From Streptomyces sp. NRRL WC-3742 (GTDB lineage Bacteria; Actinomycetota; Actinomycetes; Streptomycetales; Streptomycetaceae), in contig NZ_JOCF01000004.1 of NCBI RefSeq assembly GCF_000720635.1, forward strand, positions 124,001-188,000: a stretch of DNA of 64,000 nucleotides, given 5' to 3'. This document shows positions 23,684 through 32,462 of this stretch, piece by piece (within the stretch, counting starts at the first letter, position 1; each line of letters begins with the position of its first letter). Below the pieces are notes generated by a model. The model saw only the letters and a list, made by a program, of their open reading frames with translations, made no database searches and was not told where the DNA came from. Both the position numbers and the translations under genes were made by a program.

Positions 23684-26368
23684 ATGCGAGAAGACCGCGG
23701 TCACGCCCCCGGCGCGCGCCGGGGCGCCCACGCTGGGCCGCCGGCGCGCCAGCCGCGCCCCGGCCCCTGGCTGCGCCGCCTGCGCCCCCGGTCGGTCCGC
23801 GCCCGGATCATCGCCCTGCTGATGGTGCCGGTCGTCTCCGTGATCGGCCTGTGGGGGTTCGCCACTGTCACCACCGCCCAGGGCGTCTGGGACCTGCTGC
23901 GCCAGCGCGACGCCCAGCGCACCGTCCTCACACCGCTGCGCGACACCGTCGTGGGCCTCCAGGCCGAACGGGCCGCCGCCGGACAGCTCCTGGCCACCGC
24001 CCAGGGCGCCCCCACCGCCGCCCGCGAGGGAGACCTGCGCACCGCCGCGTCCGGCACCGACCGCGCCTTCGCCCCGCTCTTCCCCGACCCCGGCCGCCCC
24101 GGCCAGGGCTACAACCGGGCCGACGCCCAGGGCCTCGGCGCCGAGGCCGCGGCCCGGCTGGACGCCCTCGCCGGCTCCCTCGCCGCCCTGCCCGAACTGC
24201 GCGCCCGCGTGCTCGCCCGGGGCGTCGGCTGGCCCGAGGCGTACACGGCGTACGGGCAGGCGGTGGACCGGGCGCTCGCGGCCTCCACGGCCGTCACCGT
24301 GCGGCTCGGGCCCGGCGGCAGCGGCGGCGACGCCGACGTACGGGCCCCGCTCGACCTCGCCCGCTCCCGCGAACTCCTGGCCCGCGAGGACGCGTTGCTG
24401 CGCGCCGCCCGGCTCTCCGGAACCCTCGGCGACGACCAGTGGCGCGAGTTCTCCGGCGCGGCCTTCGCCCGGCGGGAGCTCCAGCAGTCCGTCGCCGGTG
24501 TGCAGTCGACGCATGTTGCGCAGTCCGTCAGCGGCGTGCAGCCCGCGAACGGCCCGGAGGCCGCCGCCGACGACCAGGACCGCCGCGACCTCGCCGCCTA
24601 CGAGGAGAAGGTGCGCACCTCGCCCGACGCCCGTGCCGCGCTGGCCGCCGTGCCCGCCGACCGGTGGGCGCTGGTGGCCGGGAACACGGCCCGCGCGCTC
24701 GGGGCCGCCGAGGACCGGGCGGGCCGCCTCGCCGCCGAGAGCCGCAACCCCTACGCCCTGGGCCTGTTCACCCCGGCCGGGATCGCCGTGCTGCTGGGCC
24801 TGCTCGCCGTGGCCGCCTCGCTGGTGATCTCCGTGCAGATCGGGCGCGGGCTCGTCACCGAGCTGATCGGCCTGCGCAACTCGGCCCTGGACCTCGCCGG
24901 GCGCAAACTCCCCGCCACCATCCGCAGGTTGAGGGCGGGCGAGGAGGTGGACGTCGAGGCGGAGGCGCCTCGGCCGACGGACGGAAGCACCGTGGGCGGT
25001 GACGAGATCGGCCAGGTGCACCGGGCGCTGGGCACCGTGCAGCGTGCGGCCGTCACGGCGGCCGTCGAGCGGGCCGAGGTGCTGTCCGGGGTCTCCGGGG
25101 TGTTCGTCAACCTCGCCCGCCGCAGCCAGGTGCTGGTGCACCGCCAGCTCACCCTGCTGGACTCGATGGAGCGCCGCACCGAGGACCCGTCCGAACTCGC
25201 CGACCTCTTCCGGCTCGACCACCTCACCACCCGGATGCGGCGCCACGCCGAGGGCCTGATCATCCTCTCCGGCGCCGCCCCCGGGCGCGCCTGGCGCCGG
25301 CCCGTCCCGCTGGTGGACGTGGTGCGCGCGGCCGTCTCCGAGGTCGAGGAGTACGCCCGGGTCGAGGTGCACCCGCTGCCGCGCGCCGCCGTCGCGGGCC
25401 ACGCCGTCGCGGACCTCACCCACCTGGTGGCCGAACTCGTCGAGAACGCCACCGGGTTCTCCCCGCCGCACACCCGGGTGCACGTGCGCGGCGAACGGGT
25501 CGGCAACGGCTACGCGTTGGAGATCGAGGACCGGGGCCTGGGCATGGGGGCGGGCGCGCTGGCCGACGCCAACCGGCGGATCGCCGCCGCCGAGCAGTCG
25601 GACCTGTTCGACAGCGACCGGCTGGGCCTGTTCGTGGTCAGCCGGCTCGCCCGGCGGCACGACGTCAGGGTCTCGCTGGTGCCCTCCGCGTACGGCGGCA
25701 CCACGGCCGTCGTCCTGCTGCCCACGGAGCTGCTGGCCGACGGGAGCGGGCAGCCGCACCAACAGATCGAGCCCGTCGAGGAGTTGGACATCGAGTCGGT
25801 GACACCCCCGCGGACTCCGATGGCTCCGGCGGCCCCCGCGTACGGGCCGACGGGGACTCCTCCGGCGGCGGGTGGGCCGCCGCCGGAGGCCGGGGAGGGG
25901 GCGGCGCTGCTGTCCTTCGGGGGCAGGGCCGGGGAGTCGGGCCCGGCGCGCCACGTCCCGTACCGCTCCCCGTGCCGCTCCCCGCACCGGCCTGCGGCGG
26001 ACGGCGGCCCGGGCAGCGCGGTGCGTCCGCGCTCCGGCCCCGAGCGGTCCGAACTCGCGGCCAGCGAGGAGGAGTTGCCGCGCCGCGTCCGCCAGGCCAG
26101 CCTGGCGCCGCAGCTGCGGGCCGCCCCCGAGAGGCCGGACCCGCGCCGAGGCCGGTTCGCGTCCGGGACCGTCGCCGGGGCCGCAGCCGGGCCCGAGGAG
26201 CGCAGCCCGGAGGAGGCGCGGGCCGCGATGGCCGCCTTCCAGACCGGGTGGGCGCGCGGCTCCCGGCCGTACGGCGAAACGCCGTACGGCCGCACGAGCG
26301 ACCAGCCCGGCGACAGGCCGGGCGAGCGCCACCTGCCAGAGCACCGACCCGAAGGAGAGACCACATGA
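23684..26368 (+). CDS. cvnA: conservon sensor kinase-like protein CvnA
   Basis: 894-residue membrane protein, first of a cvnABCD set. Arg-rich N-terminus, TM1 at about 47-65, a large extracytoplasmic nitrate/sensing-type domain (about 70-360), TM2 at about 362-385, then a coiled dimerisation segment (VFVNLARRSQVLVHRQLTLLD) and a degenerate HATPase domain with N-box AELVENATGFSPP and IEDRGLGMG. The last 250 residues are disordered, rich in Pro, Gly and Arg. Conservon kinases lack a standard phospho-acceptor and are thought to work through CvnB-D in a G-protein-like membrane complex. The ATG at 23684 has GGAAAGG upstream. Confidence 0.93.
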   Translation: MREDRGHAPGARRGAHAGPPARQPRPGPWLRRLRPRSVRARIIALLMVPVVSVIGLWGFATVTTAQGVWDLLRQRDAQRTVLTPLRDTVVGLQAERAAAGQLLATAQGAPTAAREGDLRTAASGTDRAFAPLFPDPGRPGQGYNRADAQGLGAEAAARLDALAGSLAALPELRARVLARGVGWPEAYTAYGQAVDRALAASTAVTVRLGPGGSGGDADVRAPLDLARSRELLAREDALLRAARLSGTLGDDQWREFSGAAFARRELQQSVAGVQSTHVAQSVSGVQPANGPEAAADDQDRRDLAAYEEKVRTSPDARAALAAVPADRWALVAGNTARALGAAEDRAGRLAAESRNPYALGLFTPAGIAVLLGLLAVAASLVISVQIGRGLVTELIGLRNSALDLAGRKLPATIRRLRAGEEVDVEAEAPRPTDGSTVGGDEIGQVHRALGTVQRAAVTAAVERAEVLSGVSGVFVNLARRSQVLVHRQLTLLDSMERRTEDPSELADLFRLDHLTTRMRRHAEGLIILSGAAPGRAWRRPVPLVDVVRAAVSEVEEYARVEVHPLPRAAVAGHAVADLTHLVAELVENATGFSPPHTRVHVRGERVGNGYALEIEDRGLGMGAGALADANRRIAAAEQSDLFDSDRLGLFVVSRLARRHDVRVSLVPSAYGGTTAVVLLPTELLADGSGQPHQQIEPVEELDIESVTPPRTPMAPAAPAYGPTGTPPAAGGPPPEAGEGAALLSFGGRAGESGPARHVPYRSPCRSPHRPAADGGPGSAVRPRSGPERSELAASEEELPRRVRQASLAPQLRAAPERPDPRRGRFASGTVAGAAAGPEERSPEEARAAMAAFQTGWARGSRPYGETPYGRTSDQPGDRPGERHLPEHRPEGETT

Positions 26369-26775
26369 TCGGTACCACCCACCGCGCGGGCGAGCTGAAC
26401 TGGCTGCTCGACGAGTTGGCCCAGCGCGCCCCGGAGGTCCGCTTCGCCGTGATGCTCTCCGCGGACGGCCTGGCCATCGGCAGCTCCGCCGGCCTCCAGC
26501 GCGAGGACGGCGACCACCTCGCCGCCGTCGCCTCCGGCTTCCACAGCCTGGCCAAGGGCGCGGGCCGCCACTTCGGCGCCGGCGAAGTGCGCCAGACCAT
26601 GGTCGAGTTGGAGGGCGGCTACCTGCTGGTCGCGGCCGCCGGCGAGGGCACCTGCCTCGCCGTGTTCACCACCGCCCGCGCCGATCTGGGCCTGATCGCC
26701 TACGAGATGGCCAGGATGGTGCGCCGCGTCGGCGAGCACCTGGGCACCGCACCGCGCGCGGTCCACGGCGGGTGA
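26365..26775 (+). CDS. cvnB: conservon roadblock/LC7 protein CvnB
   Basis: 136-residue Roadblock/LC7 protein, the partner of the small GTPase CvnD. The sequence reads GELNWLLDELAQRAPEVRFAVMLSADGLAIGSSAGL, with a central FHSLAKGAGRHFG and the strand YLLVAAAGEGTCLAV; length and spacing are typical of CvnB. The ATG overlaps the cvnA stop by 4 bases and its stop overlaps the cvnC GTG by 4 bases. Confidence 0.95.
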   Translation: MIGTTHRAGELNWLLDELAQRAPEVRFAVMLSADGLAIGSSAGLQREDGDHLAAVASGFHSLAKGAGRHFGAGEVRQTMVELEGGYLLVAAAGEGTCLAVFTTARADLGLIAYEMARMVRRVGEHLGTAPRAVHGG

Positions 26776-27356
26776 GCCCGGTGCAGCGTCCGTACGAGCA
26801 GCGTCCGTACGAGCAGGGCCGGTTCGAGCAAGGCCCGTACGCCCAGGGCTCGTACGCTCAGGGCCCGTTCCGGCAGCGCCCCGAGCACCCGCGCACCGAA
26901 CCCGACGGCGCGCGGGGCCCGGGTGCGCCCCCGGGCCCGCCGGGCGCCGAGCCGCGCAACCCCCTCGCCGCCGCCCACCATGCCCGCTGGTACGACGACG
27001 AGGCCGGGCCGCTGGTGCGCCCGTACGCGATGACCGGCGGGCGCACCGGGGAGGGGCAGCGCTTCGACCTGATCGCCCTGGTCCGCGCCGAGCAGCCCGA
27101 CCCCCTGCTCGCCCCGGCCGCCGCCGAGCTCCCGGCCGGTCCGGAACAGGCCCGCATCCTCGACCTGTGCCGCGGCACCCCGCTGTCCGTGGCCGAACTC
27201 GCCGCCGACCTCGACCTGCCGGTGGGCGTGGTGCGGGTGCTCCTCGGCGACCTGCTGGCGGCCGGGCTGATCCGGGTCACCCGCCCCGTCCCGCCCGCCC
27301 TGCTCCCCGACGAGCGCATCCTCCAGGAGGTCGTCCATGGACTCCGCGCACTCTGA
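26772..27356 (+). CDS. cvnC: conservon DUF742 protein CvnC
   Basis: 194-residue protein. The C-terminal 125 residues are the DUF742 winged-helix-like domain (VRPYAMTGGRTGEG, then CRGTPLSVAELAADLDLPVGVVRVLLGDLLAAGLI and ERILQEVVHGLRAL). The N-terminal 60 residues hold a Tyr/Gln repeat, RPYEQRPYEQGRFEQ and GPYAQGSYAQGPF, encoded by repeated CGTACGAGCAG words from 26791. The GTG start overlaps cvnB by 4 bases and its end overlaps cvnD by 20 bases. In known conservons this protein forms a complex with A, B and D. Confidence 0.93.
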   Translation: MSPVQRPYEQRPYEQGRFEQGPYAQGSYAQGPFRQRPEHPRTEPDGARGPGAPPGPPGAEPRNPLAAAHHARWYDDEAGPLVRPYAMTGGRTGEGQRFDLIALVRAEQPDPLLAPAAAELPAGPEQARILDLCRGTPLSVAELAADLDLPVGVVRVLLGDLLAAGLIRVTRPVPPALLPDERILQEVVHGLRAL

Positions 27357-27972
27357 CCGCCACCCCGTTCCGGAGGGGGACGACGACCCCGACACCGCTG
27401 TCCTCGCCCTCAAGATCCTCGTCGCGGGCGGCTTCGGCGTCGGCAAGACGACGCTGGTCGGCGCCGTCAGCGAGATCCGCCCGCTGCGCACCGAGGAGCG
27501 CCTGACCGAGGCCGGGCGCGAGGTGGACGACCTGGACGGGGTGGAGCGCAAGACCACCACCACGGTCGCGATGGACTTCGGCCGGATCACCATCCGCGAG
27601 GGCCTGTCCGTCTACCTCTTCGGCACCCCCGGCCAGGACCGCTTCTGGTTCCTCTGGGACGAGCTGGCGCAGGGCGCCCTGGGCGCCGTCGTGCTCGCCG
27701 ACACCCGGCGGCTGACGGACTGCTTCCCGGCCGTCGACTTCTTCGAGCACCGGGGCATCCCGTTCGTCGTCGCGGTGAACCGTTTCGCCGGGACCCGGGA
27801 GTACGGCCCCGAGGACGTGGCCCGCGCCCTCGACCTGGACGCCGGTACGCCCGTCCTGCTCTGCGACGCCCGCCGACGTGCCTCGGGCAAGGAGGTGCTG
27901 ATCAACCTGGTCGAACACGCGGGCCGGGTCCACGCGGCCCGCCTGCTCGCCGACGCCCCGGCGGTGGGCTGA
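27337..27972 (+). CDS. cvnD: conservon small GTPase CvnD
   Basis: 211-residue Ras/Srprb-like GTPase. Walker A GGFGVGKTTLV at 31-41, switch region with TTTTVAMDFGRI, switch II LFGTPGQDRFWFLWDE, and a VNRFAG motif in place of the canonical NKxD, as is usual in this family. It has no signal or membrane segment; it would cycle at the membrane with CvnA. The ATG lies 20 bases inside cvnC with TCCAGGAGG upstream. Confidence 0.95.
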   Translation: MDSAHSDRHPVPEGDDDPDTAVLALKILVAGGFGVGKTTLVGAVSEIRPLRTEERLTEAGREVDDLDGVERKTTTTVAMDFGRITIREGLSVYLFGTPGQDRFWFLWDELAQGALGAVVLADTRRLTDCFPAVDFFEHRGIPFVVAVNRFAGTREYGPEDVARALDLDAGTPVLLCDARRRASGKEVLINLVEHAGRVHAARLLADAPAVG

Positions 27973-28079
27973 GCGCGCGGCGGCGCGGGAGGCGTGGGCG
28001 ACCAGGGCGGCGCGGGCGGCGCGGGCGGGAAGGGCCCTCGACGCACCGAGCCCGGTGGCAAGCCGGGGGATGCGACTCC

Positions 28080-29090
28080 TTGGCCCGTACATTGAAAATC
28101 GTGATCACGGACGAGGACCACCGCCTGCGCGCCCTGGCCGACGACGGCCGTTGGCCCGAGCTGCTGGCCGCCTACCGGCAGGGGCGCGCGGCCGCCGTGG
28201 AGCGGGCGGGGGAGGCGATGGCGGCGGGGCTGGCGGCGCCGCTCGGGCACCTGATCGCGTACTCGGCGCCGCCCGAGGTGGCGGCCCGGCTGTTCGATCC
28301 GGACGGGGGCCCGGGCGCCGCCGCCGGGGTCGGGGACCACGACGCGGGGCCGCTGTGGGAGGTCCTCGCGACGCGGCACTCCTGGCTGCGGCTGGCCCCG
28401 CTGCTGGGCCCCGCGCCGGTGCGGCGGCTGGTCGCGCACACCCGGGTGCTGCTGGGCGAGGACCTCGCGTACGGCGGCTTCGCGGGCGGGCCGGAGCCCG
28501 GGGCGGACGGCGTGCCGCTGCGGCTGGAGCCCTGGGAGGCGGCCGGGTGGGAGGAGGGGGCGCGGGTGCGGGAGTACCTGCCGTGCGGCGGGGCGCGCAG
28601 CGCGCTGCTCACCCTGCCGGCCGACCGGGAGGGCCTGGTCGAGGTCGAACTGCCCGAGCCCGTGGAGCGGTTGGGCGGGCAGCGGGCCCACCGGGCGACG
28701 GTCGCGGCGGCGGCGCTGGCCGCGCTGGCGCCCTGGGCGGAGACGGTCTGCGTGCGCGGCTCGGCCCCGCTGGCGGCGGCCCGGCTGGCCCGGCGCCGCA
28801 GGGTCACCGGGGGGTACCTGCCGTTCGCGCTGGTCTACCCGGCGCTGGTGCAGGCGGCTTCGGGCGGGCGTGAGCGCGGTTCGGCGCACGGGAGGCTGGC
28901 GGTGTGGCGGGCGCTGGCGGCGATGGCGGGGGCGAGGCGGCCGGGCGGACCGGAGGCGGCCGCGCTGGTGGCCAGGATGCGCTGCTTCACCTGGCTGGAG
29001 CCGGCGGAGGGGCTGCGCCATCTGCACGTCGCCCTGGAGGACCCGGCGAGCGGGGTGGCCTGGGGGATCAGCGGCTCCGAGGAGCTCTGA
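28080..29090 (+). CDS. protein of unknown function downstream of the conservon
   Basis: About 336 residues, Ala/Leu/Arg/Gly-rich, with no recognised domain, signal peptide or membrane helix. Blocks that look conserved are KIVITDEDHRLRALADDGRWPELLAAY, VLATRHSWLRLAPLLGPAPVRRL and TWLEPAEGLRHLHVALEDPASGVAWG. The start is uncertain: TTG 28080, TTG 28092 and GTG 28101 are all open, and no clear ribosome site distinguishes them. It is 107 bases after cvnD on the same strand and may be co-transcribed. It ends 22 bases before a palindromic terminator block. Confidence 0.75.
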   Translation: MARTLKIVITDEDHRLRALADDGRWPELLAAYRQGRAAAVERAGEAMAAGLAAPLGHLIAYSAPPEVAARLFDPDGGPGAAAGVGDHDAGPLWEVLATRHSWLRLAPLLGPAPVRRLVAHTRVLLGEDLAYGGFAGGPEPGADGVPLRLEPWEAAGWEEGARVREYLPCGGARSALLTLPADREGLVEVELPEPVERLGGQRAHRATVAAAALAALAPWAETVCVRGSAPLAAARLARRRRVTGGYLPFALVYPALVQAASGGRERGSAHGRLAVWRALAAMAGARRPGGPEAAALVARMRCFTWLEPAEGLRHLHVALEDPASGVAWGISGSEEL

Positions 29091-29111
29091 GGTCCGGAGG
29101 AAGGACGAACC

Positions 29112-29185
29112 GGGGGAGTGGGCGGAGGGATAACAGATGTCAGCGAACAGATGATGAAATCTGTTCGCTGACATCTGTTATCCGG
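29112..29185. terminator. palindromic element copy 5, identical 74-bp block
   Basis: The arms 29128-29152 and 29159-29183 form a perfect 25-bp stem with loop GATGAA (left arm begins GGATAACAGATGTCAGCGAA). It separates the convergent unknown gene and dctA. The whole block 29112-29185, including a GGGGGAGTGGGCGGAG lead-in, is identical to 37211-37284. Confidence 0.88.
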
Positions 29186-29243
29186 GATGTGAACCCCCCC
29201 GGTCCGCCGGGGGAATCCGGACCGGGGGGAGTGAGGGGGAGGG

Positions 29244-30641
29244 TCAGGCGGTCACCGGCGCTGCGCTCGCCGGGGTGGCCGAGGGCACCCGGTCGTCGTC
29301 CTGCGGGCCGTCCGCGCCGTGGGCGCTGTCGACGAGCGTCCGCTCGTCGAACGGCAGGTCGCCCGCGAGCACCAGCGCGGCGCGCTCGGCGTCCAGCTCG
29401 CCCGTCCAGCGGCCGATCAGCACGGTGGCGACGGCGTTGCCCGCGAAGTTGGTGAGCGCCCGGGCCTCGGACATGAAGCGGTCGATGCCGACGATCAGCC
29501 CGACGCCGTCCACCAGGGCGGGCTTGTGCGACTGGAGTCCGCCCGCGAGGGTGGCCAGTCCGGCGCCGGTGACCCCGGCCGCGCCCTTGCTGGCGATCAC
29601 CATGAAGACCAGCAGCGACAGCTGCTCGCCCAGCCCCATCGGCTTGTCCAGCGCCTCGGAGATGAAGATCGAGGACATCGTCAGGTAGATCGCGGTGCCG
29701 TCGAGGTTGAAGCTGTAGCCGGTCGGCACGGTGATGCCGACGACCGGGCGGCTGACGCCCAGGTGCTCCATCTTGGCGATCAGCCTTGGCAGGGCGCTCT
29801 CCGAGGAGGAGGTGGAGAGGATCAGCAGGAACTCCCGGCCCAGGTACCTGAGCAGGCTGAACACGTTGATCCCGGCGACCAGGCGCAGCAGCGCGCCCAG
29901 CACCACCACGACGAACAGCGTGCAGGTCAGGTAGAAGCCGATCATGATCACGGCGAGGCTCTTGAGCGCGGCGGTGCCGGTGGCCCCGACGACGGCGGCC
30001 ATCGCACCGAAGGCGCCGACCGGCGCGACCCACATGATCATCGACATGACCCGGAAGACCAGCTTCTGCATGTGCTCGACCCCGCGCAGCACGGGCGCGC
30101 CGGACCTGCCCATCGCCTGGAGGGCGAAGCCGACCAGCAGCGCGACCAGCAGGGTCTGCAGCACCTTGCCCTCGGTGAGGGAGGAGAACAGGGTGGTGGG
30201 GATCATCCCGAGCAGGAAGTCCGTGGTGGACTGGGCGCCGCCGGCCGCCGCCTGGGCGTGGCCGGACTTGGCGAGCGCGGCGGTCAGGTGCAGGCCCCCG
30301 CCGGGCTCGAGCAGGTTGCCGACGAGCAGGCCGATGGCGAGCGCGACGGTGGACATCACCAGGAAGTAGCCGAGGGCGAGGCCGCCGACCCGGCCGACCT
30401 TGGCGGCCTTGCTGACCGAGCCGATGCCCAGCACGATGGTGCAGAAGATGACCGGGCTGATCATCATCTTGATCAGATTGACGAAGCCCGTGCCGACCGG
30501 CTTCAGCTCCACCGCGAAGCCGGGCGCGGCGAGGCCGACCACCACGCCCGCGATCACGGCGGCGATCACGGCGAGGTAGAGGTAGTGGGTGCGGTCCTTA
30601 CGTCTGGGCGCGCCCACCGGGGCGGCTGCGGCGTTCGTCAT
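29244..30641 (-). CDS. dctA: C4-dicarboxylate:cation symporter DctA
   Basis: 465-residue transporter of the DAACS family (succinate, fumarate, malate with Na+ or H+). Eight transmembrane helices and two re-entrant loops are indicated by STSSSESALPRLIAKM (the serine-rich hairpin), TGYSFNLDGTAIYLTMSSIFI, the ASKGAAGVTGAG loop and GVGLIVGIDRFMSEARALTNFAGNAVATVLIG. The Ala/Asp-rich C-terminal tail is dispensable-looking. It is divergent from a CitA/DcuS-type kinase, the usual regulator of dctA, with 156 bases between. Confidence 0.95.
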   Translation of the reverse strand: MTNAAAAPVGAPRRKDRTHYLYLAVIAAVIAGVVVGLAAPGFAVELKPVGTGFVNLIKMMISPVIFCTIVLGIGSVSKAAKVGRVGGLALGYFLVMSTVALAIGLLVGNLLEPGGGLHLTAALAKSGHAQAAAGGAQSTTDFLLGMIPTTLFSSLTEGKVLQTLLVALLVGFALQAMGRSGAPVLRGVEHMQKLVFRVMSMIMWVAPVGAFGAMAAVVGATGTAALKSLAVIMIGFYLTCTLFVVVVLGALLRLVAGINVFSLLRYLGREFLLILSTSSSESALPRLIAKMEHLGVSRPVVGITVPTGYSFNLDGTAIYLTMSSIFISEALDKPMGLGEQLSLLVFMVIASKGAAGVTGAGLATLAGGLQSHKPALVDGVGLIVGIDRFMSEARALTNFAGNAVATVLIGRWTGELDAERAALVLAGDLPFDERTLVDSAHGADGPQDDDRVPSATPASAAPVTA

Positions 30642-30713
30642 CTGCGGCTCCCTTGCCGTGCAGTCCTGGCGGCCCTTGGGTGGGGAGGGCCGATCCGACT
30701 ATGCGGCGGACGG

Positions 30714-30727
30714 GTGACGCAGGTCAC
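30714..30727. promoter_or_regulatory. GTGAC-GCAG-GTCAC dyad between dctA and its sensor
   Basis: A perfect 5-bp inverted repeat with a 4-base spacer in the 156-base divergent region, 73 bases from the dctA start and 71 from the kinase start. It could be bound by the response regulator at 32459 or by a Crp-like protein, whose sites carry GTG-N8-CAC. There is no direct proof. Confidence 0.45.
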
Positions 30728-30797
30728 GTTTGTGTTCATAGAGTTCGCGGAACACGGCCGCGACGGGGCGCGCACCCGGTGGTGCACACTGGCAGGC

Positions 30798-32462
30798 ATG
30801 TCCGTGCGCCCCGCCCCCACCACCCCGCGCCGCCGGCCGCGCCTGTCGCGCCGGCTGGTCCGCAGCCTGGCCGGGCAACTGTTCGTGGTGCAGGTGGTGA
30901 TCGTCGCCGCCGTGGTGGCCGGGGGCGCGGTGCTCGCGTACCTGTTCACCGCCGACCGCACCGAGGGCGCCGCCCGCCGCGAGGTGACGGCCGTGGCGCA
31001 CGCCGTCGCCGACTCGCCGACGGTGCGCGAGTCCGTCACCGGGGCGGACCCGACCGCCGTGCTCCAGCCGTACGTCGAGCAGGTGCGCACCGACAGCGGC
31101 GTCTCCTTCATCACCGTCATGGACACCGCCGGGGTGCGCTGGACCCACCCCCGGCCCGAGGAGATCGGCCGCCGCTACCTCGGCCACATCGACCGGGCGC
31201 TCGCGGGCGAGACCAGCAGCGAGACGTACACCGGCACCCTCGGCCCGTCCGTGCGGGTGGTCACCCCGGTGCTGGACGGGCAGCGCCACGTGATCGCGCT
31301 GGTCAGCGTCGGCATCACGCTCGACTCCATCTCCGAGCAGCTCAGCGGCCCGCTGCTGGCCCTGGTCGGTGTCGCGGTGGGCGCCCTCGCGCTCGGCGGG
31401 CTCGGCACTTACCTCGCCAACTCCCGTCTGCGGCGCCACACCCACGGCATGGGCCCGGACGAACTCAGCCACCTCTACGAGTACCACCAGGCCACCCTGC
31501 ACTCCGTCCGCGAGGGGCTCGTCCTGCTCGACCGCGACCACGCCGTGGTGCTCTGCAACGACGCCGCCCGCGAACTGCTCGGCCTCGAGGGCGAGTTGAA
31601 CGGCCGGCCGCTGGAGGGCCTGGGACTGCCCGAGGCGCTGACGGCGGCCGTGCTCGGCGCCGAGCCCGTACGGGACGAGGTGCACCTGACCGCCGAGCGG
31701 GTCGTGGTGCTCAACACCTCCACCATCGGCACGGGCCTCGGCCGCGTCGTCACCCTGCGCGACCACACCGAACTCCAGTCCCTCAGCGGCGAACTGGACT
31801 CCGTGCGCGGCTTCACCGAGGCCCTCGGCGCCCAGGCGCACGAGGCCGCCAACCGGTTGCACGCCGTCGTCTCGCTGATCGAACTCGGTCGCCACGAACA
31901 GGCGGTGGAGTTCGCCACCGCCGAACTCGCGCTCGCCCAGCAGCTCACCGACCGTGTCGTCGCGGCCGTCGCCGAACCGGTGCTGGCCGCGCTGCTGCTC
32001 GGCAAGGCGGCCCAGGCCGCCGAGCGCGGCGTCGAGTTGACCCTCACCGAGGACAGCCGCATAGACGACGGGGTGCTCCCGCCCGGGCTCAGCGCCCGCG
32101 ACCTCATCACCGTGCTCGGCAACCTGATCGACAACGCCGTGGACGCCGCCATCGCCGGCGCCGCCCACAGCCCGCAGCCGCCCGAGGTCACCGTCACCGC
32201 CCGCATCGACTCCGGGAGCGACTGCCTGGTCCTGCGCGTCGCCGACACCGGCGCCGGCATCGACCCCGCCGCCGTGCGCGACGTCTTCCGACGCGGCTGG
32301 AGCACCAAGCAGGACGGCCACGGGCACGGCCTCGCCCTCGTCGCCCAGGCCGCCCGCCGCAACGGCGGCACCGTCGAGGTCGGCCGCGAGCGCGGCGCGG
32401 TGCTCACCGTACGGCTGCCACTGGCCGGCCGGGCCCTCGAGCGGGCGGGAGAGCCGGCATGA
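30798..32462 (+). CDS. CitA/DcuS-type dicarboxylate sensor histidine kinase
   Basis: 554-residue membrane kinase. TM1 at about 27-50, an extracytoplasmic PAS-like (PDC) sensor at about 52-170 with VADSPTVRESVTG and PEEIGRRYLGHIDRA, TM2 at about 180-205, a cytoplasmic PAS domain (HSVREGLVLLDRDHAVVLCNDAARELLGL), then the non-canonical phospho-acceptor segment ALGAQAHEAANRLHAVVSLIELG and a HATPase domain (LGNLIDNAVDAA, VADTGAGID, GHGHGLALVAQAA). The layout is that of sensors for citrate or C4-dicarboxylates. ATGA overlap with the next gene. The divergent dctA supports the ligand guess. Confidence 0.94.
   Translation: MSVRPAPTTPRRRPRLSRRLVRSLAGQLFVVQVVIVAAVVAGGAVLAYLFTADRTEGAARREVTAVAHAVADSPTVRESVTGADPTAVLQPYVEQVRTDSGVSFITVMDTAGVRWTHPRPEEIGRRYLGHIDRALAGETSSETYTGTLGPSVRVVTPVLDGQRHVIALVSVGITLDSISEQLSGPLLALVGVAVGALALGGLGTYLANSRLRRHTHGMGPDELSHLYEYHQATLHSVREGLVLLDRDHAVVLCNDAARELLGLEGELNGRPLEGLGLPEALTAAVLGAEPVRDEVHLTAERVVVLNTSTIGTGLGRVVTLRDHTELQSLSGELDSVRGFTEALGAQAHEAANRLHAVVSLIELGRHEQAVEFATAELALAQQLTDRVVAAVAEPVLAALLLGKAAQAAERGVELTLTEDSRIDDGVLPPGLSARDLITVLGNLIDNAVDAAIAGAAHSPQPPEVTVTARIDSGSDCLVLRVADTGAGIDPAAVRDVFRRGWSTKQDGHGHGLALVAQAARRNGGTVEVGRERGAVLTVRLPLAGRALERAGEPA

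Noticed and set aside
23678..26344. 888-codon open frame on the minus strand opposite cvnA
   Set aside because: Typical GC-rich antisense shadow: reading is low complexity (Gly/Ala/Arg), with no domain and no ribosome site, while the plus strand codes a clear conservon kinase.
29319..30797. Open frame upstream of the CitA-type kinase
   Set aside because: It is antisense to dctA. The kinase start at 30798 is where codon bias and domain structure begin.
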